DNA of 11,887 nucleotides from Bifidobacteriaceae bacterium (lineage in GTDB: Bacteria; Actinomycetota; Actinomycetes; Actinomycetales; WQXJ01), in the NCBI GenBank assembly GCA_031278675.1, contig JAITJY010000018.1, positions 1 through 11,887 on the forward strand. Reading direction: 5' to 3'. Made by a program: the position numbers and the translations under genes. Under the pieces are notes generated by a model. The model saw nothing but the letters and a program-made list of their open reading frames with translations. It searched no databases and was not told the DNA's origin. Below, in pieces: positions 6,811 to 11,887 of the stretch (positions are counted from its first letter, which is position 1; the number at the start of each line of letters is the position of its first letter).

Positions 6811-7927
6811 GCAGCACTTGGCTGATGCCCCGCCGCCCAGCGAACCAGCCGCAGGCGCACCCGGACGGAGCCGGTCCGGCACTGCACCAGGCGCGGGCAC
6901 ACCTGAGCCGGGGCCACCCAGCGCCACCCCGGCCAACCCGGGCGCACCCGGACGGAGCCGGTCCGGCACCGCGCCAGGCGCGCGCACACCTGAGTCGGGG
7001 CCGCCCAGCGCCAACCCGGGCGCACCCGGACGGAGCCGGTCCGGCACCGCGCCAGGCGCGGGCACACCTGAGTCGGGGCCGCCCAGCGCCAACCCGGCCA
7101 ACCCGCCCAACCCGTCCAACCCGGCGCAGCCCAACGCGGATGCACGCCCGCCCGGCGCATCGCCCTACGCCGCAATCACGCCGCAGCGCTCCAGCCGGCG
7201 AGCGGCCGCCGCGATTGTGGCGCTCGCCGCCCTGTTCGCCTCCGGCTGGTTCGGCCGCGACCTGATCTACCCGTCGCTGACCCCCGGGGTCCACAGCGGG
7301 TCGGCGACGGTGGACGCGCAGGAAGCGGGCGGCATCGTCGGCTTGGTCACCAAGACTGAACTGGACATGCGGGGCTGGCCCTGGTGGACGATTGGATCCG
7401 TGCAGGTCGAGGGCTGCCTCGGGGCCACCAGCGTGGACTGGGCCCAGCCTCCGGCGGAAGACCCAGCTAACGGCCTGGCGGAGGGTTCGGCGGGCACGCT
7501 CGGCTTGTGTAACGTCCAGCCCGATGCCGTCTACATAGCGCACACCGCCTCGCCCGGCGATATGGCCGAGCCGTCCACGATCTTGGTGTTGTCCGATTCC
7601 GCCCCCCGCGTCAGCCTCGAATTCGACACCGAGCCGCCGGCCGGTTCGGCGGCCGAACCGTACACCATCCAGGCGCCGCCGGCCCGGGTCGCGAGCGGCG
7701 ATTCCGCCGTCCTGGTCATGTTCTGGCGAATCGAGTTGCCCGAGGAAACCAAGGTCCCGGGCGAATGCTGGCTGGCGCCCGCCGAAAGTGGCCTGGATAG
7801 CTGGTATTGCCTCTGGGAAGAAGACCAGGCTGAGGGAACCCTCCAGATCGCAGTCGAACTGCGTTCGGCCCTCGGCTTTGTGCACACCGAATGGCTTGAC
7901 CTGATGGGCATGGCGTCCGAGGCCTGA
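6797..7927 (+). CDS. Single-pass membrane protein with repetitive Pro/Gly-rich N-terminus and extracytoplasmic domain
   Basis: This is a 376-residue protein of unknown function. Residues 1-130 are Pro/Gly/Ala/Ser-rich and probably disordered, with three copies of a unit starting GAPGRSRSGTAPGAGTPE (20-48, 49-74, 75-100) and then an NPANPPNPSNPAQPN stretch. A basic RSSRR (131-135) precedes one hydrophobic segment (136-152). This predicts an inside N-terminus and an outside C-terminal domain (about 155-376) with four cysteines (207, 238, 324, 338) that could form disulfides. The outside domain is acidic, rich in Trp and beta-type residues, and not recognised. The ATG fits a leaderless promoter. 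The gene is divergent from the membrane-protein/GntR operon and probably co-regulated through the shared palindrome. A long opposite-strand frame over the same bases is a by-product of the G+C-rich repeats. Confidence 0.82.
   Translation: MFHRKQHLADAPPPSEPAAGAPGRSRSGTAPGAGTPEPGPPSATPANPGAPGRSRSGTAPGARTPESGPPSANPGAPGRSRSGTAPGAGTPESGPPSANPANPPNPSNPAQPNADARPPGASPYAAITPQRSSRRAAAAIVALAALFASGWFGRDLIYPSLTPGVHSGSATVDAQEAGGIVGLVTKTELDMRGWPWWTIGSVQVEGCLGATSVDWAQPPAEDPANGLAEGSAGTLGLCNVQPDAVYIAHTASPGDMAEPSTILVLSDSAPRVSLEFDTEPPAGSAAEPYTIQAPPARVASGDSAVLVMFWRIELPEETKVPGECWLAPAESGLDSWYCLWEEDQAEGTLQIAVELRSALGFVHTEWLDLMGMASEA
6854..7096. repeat. Three in-frame tandem repeats (87, 78 and 78 bp)
   Basis: Copies begin at 6854, 6941 and 7019 with the same opening ggcgcacccggacggagc. 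The first carries a nine-base extra segment (ATP/ANP), so units are 29, 26 and 26 residues. The second and third are nearly identical, differing mainly at one Gly/Arg codon. High nucleotide identity and lengths divisible by three indicate recent in-frame expansion in the cytoplasmic arm of the protein. Confidence 0.88.
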
Positions 7928-7989
7928 CGGCCCGCAATGATTGGCCGTGTGGGTAGCTGTCCGGGGCGCTGGCTCCCATCGTCTGAACG

Positions 7990-8021
7990 GGACGAGATGC
8001 GCTGGTCAGCGCCTTTCGTTC
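7990..8021 (+). terminator. Stem-loop downstream of the single-pass protein gene
   Basis: In plus-strand RNA a stem of 13 pairs, two of them G-U, with one internal mismatch and a GGUC loop, forms 62 bases after the stop codon. The inner GCGCU/AGCGC is perfect. The wobble pairs work only in plus-strand RNA, which points to that direction. No strong U tract follows. Confidence 0.45.
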
Positions 8022-8041
8022 ACAGCACTTTGATCACTTTG

Positions 8042-8057
8042 AGCGGCCCCGGCCGCT
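8042..8057. terminator. Perfect 7-bp palindrome overlapping the ThpR stop codon
   Basis: AGCGGCC and GGCCGCT flank two bases between two convergent genes, and the right arm includes the first two positions of the stop codon of the ThpR gene. It could serve as a terminator for either direction, though neither side has a T run. A short direct repeat, cactttga (8026-8033 and 8035-8042), lies beside it. Confidence 0.35.
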
Positions 8058-8772
8058 AACGGCCCGCGAGCGGAATGGTCGCCAGGTGCGTGTGGAGTGC
8101 GTGCCGTCCGGCACCCATGCCCAGTTCGGAACGCATCAACACAACCTCGCTGACCAGCCACGACGGGCCCGCGTAGACCGAGAGCGCCTGCAGCGCCAAG
8201 GCGGTGGCGGGCCGGTCCGCCGCCCGCGTCACGGTCAGGTGCGGCCTGGGCGCCTCCCCGCGCCTGCGGCGCCCACCCGCGTTGCCGCGCCCCCGGCCCC
8301 CGGATGCGTCACTCGCGCCCCGGCGCCCACCCGGATCACCCCAGCCCCCGCGCGCCCCCGCGCCCGGATCACCCCAGCCCCCGCGCGCCCCCGCGCCGGC
8401 ATCACCCGCGCGCCCGGGCCCGAGCCGGCCCGGGTCGCCTGGCCAGACTGCGGCGGCCGCACGCGACAGGCGATCCAGCGCCGCCACATCCCCGCCCACG
8501 CCGATCCATCCCACCGTCCGCCTGAACCGTCCCGCGCCGCGCAGTTCAATCTCGAATTGCCCAAGCCCGTCCACCGCCTCAGCCAGTTCGCTGCCGACGT
8601 CGGTCTGGGCGGCATCGGGCACTTCGCCGTAGAAGGCGAGCGTGACGTGCCAATTGGCGCGGGGCTGGAGCGGCGAGGAGCGGTCGGGGTGCGGTGGCAG
8701 CGCGGCGGCCAAGGCGGTCGAAAGATGGTCCAAAACGTGGTCCGGCGGGCGGATCGCCGCGAAAAGCCTCAC
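8056..8772 (-). CDS. thpR: RNA 2',3'-cyclic phosphodiesterase (2H phosphoesterase) with low-complexity insertion
   Basis: The family hydrolyses 2',3'-cyclic phosphate ends of RNA or small cyclic phosphates in the cytoplasm. With the start at 8772 the protein has 238 residues and begins MRLFAAIRPP, the usual opening. The two catalytic HxT motifs are H42-V-T44 in WHVTLAFYG and H178-L-T180 in PHLTVTR. Usual length is about 180 residues; the excess is a Gly/Arg/Ala-rich insertion (about 111-174), including a repeated GAGARGGWGDP, placed just before the second motif. The start is uncertain: a GTG at 8838 stays in frame, adds 22 residues and would lie 7 bases past the preceding gene's stop. Neither start has a good ribosome site. 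The GTG at 8772 is chosen on family alignment. Both motifs are intact, so activity is likely if the insertion loops out. Confidence 0.88.
   Translation of the reverse strand: MRLFAAIRPPDHVLDHLSTALAAALPPHPDRSSPLQPRANWHVTLAFYGEVPDAAQTDVGSELAEAVDGLGQFEIELRGAGRFRRTVGWIGVGGDVAALDRLSRAAAAVWPGDPGRLGPGRAGDAGAGARGGWGDPGAGARGGWGDPGGRRGASDASGGRGRGNAGGRRRRGEAPRPHLTVTRAADRPATALALQALSVYAGPSWLVSEVVLMRSELGMGAGRHALHTHLATIPLAGR
8333..8397. repeat. Tandem 33-bp repeat in the ThpR insertion
   Basis: Copies at 8333-8365 and 8366-8397 are identical over 32 bases and encode an 11-residue GAGARGGWGDP-type unit. The surrounding 8251-8442 is extremely C-rich on the plus strand. This suggests that the insertion grew by slippage or duplication within the gene. 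Confidence 0.87.
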
Positions 8773-8845
8773 GCCACCATCATGCCCGCTCGCGCCTCCA
8801 AGGCCAATAGGCGCATGCCGCACCGGAAAGGCGGTCACGCTTATA

Positions 8846-9751
8846 TTAGAGCGCCAATCCGATTGGTCTGATGTCTACGGTAATACGCGAATAGTCAGAT
8901 GAGTTACTCAGATAGCGGCCGAAGTCGCTGGTGTTGGCGGAGATTGCGCCATCAACGCGCGTCTGGGCGGCAAGCCCAAAAGCGAGTTCGCGGACGCCAG
9001 CGAAATGCGCCTTGAAGTACCTGTCCTCGTGTCCTGGCCGCGCAAAGTGTAGCGGCAGATACTCATTGAAATCACCTTCGGTAAGCAGTTCCCGCGCTTG
9101 ACTAAGCATTATCATGCGCTGCTCGTCTGTTGCGCCACTGCCGCCCGCATAGGGTAGAAGAACCAGGTGAACAGCGTGAGACCGTACAACAGCCAGGACG
9201 CTATTGCGGAAGTTCTGAACAGTTCGCGCAGCGCTCTTAGCCGCCAAGCCCCACGCGAGGTAAAGGCCCAGGTTTTCGTTGGCGTAGCTCCTGAGGATGT
9301 AGTCTATGGCGACCTGATAGTCTTTGATGCTGTCATTCTTGTTAAGCAGATAAAAGTCGTGCTCCGTCAGTGACATCATTTCTAAATCATAGCGGGTGAT
9401 CCCCGCCCGCTTGAACCAGGTCATGTTGGCTCCGGATATATTTCCCAGTCCTGTACGCATGGTTACCGGTGCAGCGTCTATCACCGTAAAGGATTGGCGA
9501 ATACACTTCATTACATTGGCGATATCCTCGCCCACGCAACTGGCCAGGCCTCCGTCCAGGCGGACTGCCATTATCTGTACATCACTGAACTCCTGGGCAT
9601 TGCTGGAAATCTCAGCGATAACCGCCTGCATATAGGCATGCTGACGCCTTGAGTTCCAGCCGGGAATCACTGCGCATTGCGGCTGCCAGTCACAGGGATT
9701 CACACAGAAGGGGATATTCACACGCAGCACAGTTTGGCTAGTGTCGTCCAA
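8846..9751 (-). CDS. HemN/HemW-like radical-SAM-family protein with degenerate cluster motif
   Basis: This 301-residue protein aligns along its length with the coproporphyrinogen dehydrogenase-like HemN/HemW pattern. It has NIPFC at 12-16, RLDGGLAS (64-71) where the family has FGGGTPS, KRAGITRYDLEMMSLTEHD (114-132) where it has RAGVNRISLGVQSF, and GVRELAFGLAAQTRVDG (252-268) where it has GxGAxS. The family's CX3CX2C iron-sulfur motif is incomplete: C16 and C20 are present with aromatic W22, but residue 23 is Gln. C26 is the next cysteine. The usual C-terminal winged domain is missing. The TTG start has an AAGGA site 7 bases upstream. Codon use is much more AT-rich than the flanks, like the flavoprotein remnant upstream. 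It may be a diverged non-catalytic protein, use a CX3CX5C cluster, or be decaying. It is unlikely to make haem. Confidence 0.75.
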   Translation of the reverse strand: MDDTSQTVLRVNIPFCVNPCDWQPQCAVIPGWNSRRQHAYMQAVIAEISSNAQEFSDVQIMAVRLDGGLASCVGEDIANVMKCIRQSFTVIDAAPVTMRTGLGNISGANMTWFKRAGITRYDLEMMSLTEHDFYLLNKNDSIKDYQVAIDYILRSYANENLGLYLAWGLAAKSAARTVQNFRNSVLAVVRSHAVHLVLLPYAGGSGATDEQRMIMLSQARELLTEGDFNEYLPLHFARPGHEDRYFKAHFAGVRELAFGLAAQTRVDGAISANTSDFGRYLSNSSDYSRITVDIRPIGLAL

Positions 9752-9778
9752 AGTTCCATCCTTGATCTAGTGGTAAGC

Positions 9779-9828
9779 GAGCGCGAACCGTCGGGGCACC
9801 CGTTCGGAGCTCCCGACAGTTCGCACTC
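9779..9828 (-). terminator. 17-bp RNA stem-loop between flavoprotein remnant and radical-SAM gene
   Basis: Arms 9779-9795 and 9812-9828 pair at every position in minus-strand RNA, with two G-U wobbles (9782/9825 and 9789/9818) and a 16-base loop. In plus-strand RNA the same two positions would be C-A mismatches. A structure read from the minus strand is therefore indicated. It ends 27 bases before the TTG of the downstream gene and lacks a U tract, so it could be a terminator, a processing site or a leader element. Confidence 0.6.
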
Positions 9829-9849
9829 AAGCTAAAGTCAGCGCCAACA

Positions 9850-9873
9850 CCCCGCACGGCTGTCCATGCGGGG
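9850..9873 (-). terminator. 10-bp stem-loop after the flavoprotein stop codon
   Basis: In minus-strand RNA CCCCGCAUGG and CCGUGCGGGG pair fully, with one U-G, around an ACAG tetraloop, 24 bases after the stop. Position and strength suit a terminator of the flavoprotein gene. The bases that follow (GTGTTGGCGC) are only weakly U-rich. Confidence 0.5.
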
Positions 9874-9897
9874 CGGCAGCGCGACAGGATAGGGTCC

Positions 9898-11040
9898 TTA
9901 CTGCGAGTCCGCTATTACCGCGTCGGCCGCACAGAACCCTGACGTCAGAGCTGACGCGCAAGAGTTGCCAGCGGTTGGTGTTACGTAATGGACGCCCATA
10001 CGCTGACCGCAAGTATTGCCAGCAGCGTAGAGACCACTGATGGGAGCCTTCGCGGCGGTCAAGACGCGGTACTTACCGTCTGTGCAGACGCCCGCGTGCT
10101 GGCAGAGACCATTTGACGGGGTTCCGCCGGTTGAGCCGGTGGTAAAGAAGAATGGCGGATCCTTGATCGGCAACAAGTTTTGCGGATCGCAGCCCCAATC
10201 ATCATCGTGCCCTTTGGTGCAGAATTCATTGTAGCGAGCAACCTCGGCGAGGAAGTTAGCCTTTGCCTCCGCGTCGTAGCCAGCGATGTCCGCGACTTCC
10301 TCAAGAGTATCAGCGGCTAACTGGGTCGAGTATTCTATACCAAAGCGGGAAAACGACCTTACCGGAAAGCCGTCGGGCCCGGTAACGTAGGCGGCCATAT
10401 TCTCGCGAACCTCGGCCATCATGTAATCAGAGGAAGTGTCCATGGTCTCATGCCCGTAGCCCTGATGGCTCATGTAGGTTTCCCAGTTGTTGTCCGTCAC
10501 AGCAACCATGGTGTAGCCGTCAGGAAGCATATCCAGATAGCCGTTGGTTCCATGTTTGATAAGCGACTCATTCATAAAGCGCTTACCGTCGGCGCCAAAC
10601 ACCGGATATGATCCGCCAAAGGCCATGCCCGGCTTGCCATTGATTCCGACAGATTGAGCGGGGCGGGGCCCGGTCTCCATGGTTGCACCAGCCCAAAGAC
10701 ACATCCGTATGCCTGAACCGTCGCGACCCATGCCGCCAGTAGCCATAGGATCGGTGCGGTCAGAGCCGCGTGACCAGGCCAAATTACGCATCTGATCAGA
10801 CAGATCCAGACGCATATCGGGGTTTCCGCCGAAGTCTCCAGCTGTGACTATGACTGACTTGGCGTTCACTTGATGATAAACCCCGTCCACATCCTTGAAT
10901 ATGGCACCAGTCACCACGTCACCGCTATGCACCAACAACTGCCCCTGGTAGCCCCATAACATCTGCCCACCCTTGTCCTCCAGGCCGGTGTGGAGAGAGC
11001 GAATGACATATGGCCACATATTGGGCTCTTCGCATTTGAG
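9898..11040 (-). pseudogene. N-terminally truncated fumarate-reductase-type FAD flavoprotein
   Basis: About 380 C-terminal residues remain of a flavoprotein of the fumarate reductase / urocanate reductase / ketosteroid dehydrogenase superfamily, whose members are normally about 480-650 residues. Recognisable parts, numbered from the open frame, are VIVTAGDFGGNPDM (123-136), GMGRDGSGIRM (163-173), DGKRFMNES (211-219) and the C-terminal FAD-contacting GLYAAGNTCGQ...PTAGNSCASA (397-424). The N-terminal GxGxxG dinucleotide fold that should come first is absent. The frame stays open to an ATG at 11220, but those 60 codons (Arg/Pro/Ala-rich, high G+C) do not resemble the family and lack a ribosome site. 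The break sits at about 11040, where base composition changes. Without the FAD-binding fold the product should not bind FAD normally. The sequence style resembles the large flavoprotein sets of anaerobic Eggerthellaceae, from memory of those proteins. Confidence 0.78.
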
Positions 11041-11252
11041 GGTGTAGTCGGGGGTTGGGGCTTCGGCGGATCGGGGTCTGCGGTGCGTGGCGTGGCGCTG
11101 GGACTGGGTCACCGCCGAAGGCCTCCGCGCCGGGCGCCGCGTCTGGCGGCGAGCCTTCGCCCCCAGACTCGTCTCCCTACGCGAAACGACGCCCGCCTGA
11201 AGCACATCCCAGCAGGTCAACCCGCTAAAAACGCGCCCAAACCAGGCAGCCG
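11041..11252. other. Gap between flavoprotein break point and XRE gene
   Basis: These 212 high-G+C bases hold no supported gene. A 7-bp inverted repeat (cgaaggc 11116-11122, gccttcg 11153-11159) encloses further short G+C-rich stems and could end transcription from the DUF2975/XRE pair, but it has no T tract. The open frame from the flavoprotein remnant crosses here without family similarity. Confidence 0.5.
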
Positions 11253-11474
11253 TCAGGATTCGGGCTCAGGCGATGGCGTGTGGGCCAGGAGATCGCCCGG
11301 CTGGCAACCCAGCACCCGGCAGATGGCGTCCAGGGTTGTGAAACGCACGGCCTTGGCCCGGCCGCTCTTGAGGACAAAGACGTTGGCCGGTGTGATGCCG
11401 ATGGCCGCAGCCAGTTCCGCCACCGACATCTTCCGCTTGGCCAGTTCGACGTCCAGGTTGATGACGATGGCCAT
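11253..11474 (-). CDS. Small XRE/Cro-type helix-turn-helix regulator paired with DUF2975 protein
   Basis: This 73-residue protein is essentially one helix-turn-helix domain of the YozG-like Cro/CI type. KRKMSVAELAAAIGIT (13-28) is the first helix pair, PANVFVLKSGRAKAVRF (29-45) the recognition helix and following turn, and LDAICRVLGCQPGDLL (48-63) the closing helix. A short acidic, Pro-rich tail follows. The ATG at 11474 is preferred over a TTG one codon earlier: it shares its A with the stop of the upstream gene (TGATG) and has GAGG 7 bases upstream, so translation is probably coupled. In this conserved pair the regulator is thought to control its own operon with the membrane partner. Its target is not evident here. 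Confidence 0.92.
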   Translation of the reverse strand: MAIVINLDVELAKRKMSVAELAAAIGITPANVFVLKSGRAKAVRFTTLDAICRVLGCQPGDLLAHTPSPEPES

Positions 11475-11875
11475 CAAACAACCTCGGCCCAGTCGGCCTC
11501 AAGCTGGGTGGCCTGCTTCAGCAGGCCACGCATCACCGCCAGCAAGAGCGACAGGCCGGCGGCCGCGATCCCCGCGGCCATCAGCGCGATCCCGACACCC
11601 GGGTTGAGCGCGTGATTGAGGTTGAGCACCACTGCCGCCCCGGCGCACAGCGCCAGCAGGGCGAGGCAGCAGCCGATGATGGCGTCGACCAGGCGGAACG
11701 AGCCCGGTTGGAACACCTTCGAGCGACCCGCCAGCGACAGCAGCCGCCAGAGGCAGACGAGCGCCACTTCCGGGTAGACCGCCACCGTCTCCTGGGCGAC
11801 CCACGGGATGACGAGCGCCTGGCCCGCCACCGCCACCGCCAGGATGACACCCACAATCGCCTTCGCCCCGATCAC
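11474..11875 (-). CDS. DUF2975 membrane protein, shortened, start possibly outside window
   Basis: This is a small integral membrane protein of at least 133 residues. Hydrophobic segments lie at about 4-26, 37-47, 64-87 and 93-115. Family marks are YPEVA (34-38), LVCLWRLLSL (39-48), VFQPGSFRLVDAIIG (54-68) and the C-terminal MRGLLKQATQLEADWAEVV. DUF2975 proteins are usually about 150-190 residues and have a longer stretch between the first loop and the VCLWRLL segment; here that stretch seems to be missing in frame. The GTG at 11875 is the first visible start, but the frame stays open to the window edge and family N-termini often have several residues before the VIG-like opening, so the true start may lie past 11887. 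The ribosome site (GGCGGG) is weak. It overlaps and probably translationally couples the XRE gene. Function is unknown. Confidence 0.82.
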   Translation of the reverse strand: MIGAKAIVGVILAVAVAGQALVIPWVAQETVAVYPEVALVCLWRLLSLAGRSKVFQPGSFRLVDAIIGCCLALLALCAGAAVVLNLNHALNPGVGIALMAAGIAAAGLSLLLAVMRGLLKQATQLEADWAEVV

Positions 11876-11887
11876 AGTCGCCCGCCG

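Larger units (their letters stand above)
8846..11040. other. AT-richer acquired segment
   Basis: The radical-SAM gene, the flavoprotein remnant and the hairpins between them have visibly lower G+C than either flank. By hand count 9301-9360 is 24/60 and 10441-10500 is 33/60, against 49/60 at 7021-7080. Both ends are sharp: the left coincides with the stop codon of the radical-SAM gene, the right with the truncation of the flavoprotein. No transposase, integrase, tRNA or clear flanking repeats are visible, so the mode of entry is unknown. Confidence 0.65.

Noticed and set aside
6854..7096. CRISPR-like spaced repeats
   Set aside because: The units are contiguous, in frame, too long, and without unique spacers; they are coding repeats.
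6773..7885. 370-codon open frame on the minus strand opposite the single-pass protein
   Set aside because: It is rich in Arg/Gly/Cys with no domain or membrane logic, is created by the G+C-rich repeats, and lacks a ribosome site. The plus-strand frame has a promoter, a basic-flanked membrane segment and sensible composition.
8086..8871. 261-codon open frame on the plus strand opposite ThpR
   Set aside because: Antisense to a gene with both HxT motifs; its content is Arg/Pro/Ala repeats from the low-complexity insertion.
9765..9827. tRNA-like stretch (tagtggtaagcg, gttcgga) in the gap between island genes
   Set aside because: Arms do not form a cloverleaf, no anticodon stem or acceptor pairing; the bases are fully explained by the 17-bp stem-loop.
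8846..11040. Island as an integrative element with att sites
   Set aside because: No integrase, tRNA end or matching direct repeats could be seen at the two edges.
11116..11159. 7-bp inverted repeat as an insertion-sequence end or clear terminator
   Set aside because: Arms are short, common in high-G+C DNA, with no target duplication, transposase or T tract nearby.

Overview
The window looks like chromosomal DNA of a high-GC Actinomycetota (Actinobacteria). Supporting signs are the strong G+C bias, frequent GTG starts, a cutinase-family protein, a choice-of-anchor M wall protein, sortase-type C-terminal tails with RRR/RRW ends, a DUF2975/XRE gene pair, and a promoter arrangement that fits a leaderless transcript. 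A narrower placement cannot be made by eye.

Layout, left to right. (1) 47-4995, minus strand: two large exported proteins that end in sortase-like signals, encoded in tandem. The upstream one (2551-4995) has a choice-of-anchor M domain followed by four Ig-like repeats. The downstream one (47-2311) combines a cutinase-type serine hydrolase, a von Willebrand A domain, a PKD domain and an FnIII-like domain in one chain. (2) 4996-5312: a repeat-rich gene-free stretch with a 12-bp G-tract array. (3) 5313-6752, minus: a polytopic membrane protein of unknown function followed by a YtrA-type GntR repressor. (4) 6797-7927, plus: a divergent single-pass membrane protein with a repetitive Pro/Gly/Ser-rich N-terminus. 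The 44-bp gap between the divergent genes packs two opposed promoters and a 26-bp imperfect palindrome, which reads as the operator of the GntR protein. This is the most system-like part of the window. (5) 8056-8772, minus: an RNA 2',3'-cyclic phosphodiesterase (ThpR/LigT) interrupted by a Gly/Arg-rich low-complexity insertion.

(6) 8846-11040, minus: a visibly AT-richer island. It holds a HemN/HemW-like radical-SAM protein that lacks the third cluster cysteine, and the C-terminal part of a fumarate-reductase-type flavoprotein whose N-terminal FAD-binding half is absent. Two RNA hairpins lie between them. The flavoprotein sequence ends abruptly at about 11040, where composition returns to that of the host. 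(7) 11253-11887, minus: a DUF2975 membrane protein and a small XRE-type regulator, start and stop codons overlapping, running off the right edge.

The two wall proteins probably serve cell-surface adhesion or hydrolysis. The middle locus is probably a self-regulated envelope module. The low-GC island looks like a decaying horizontally acquired fragment. All functions are inferred from motifs; no database search was possible.
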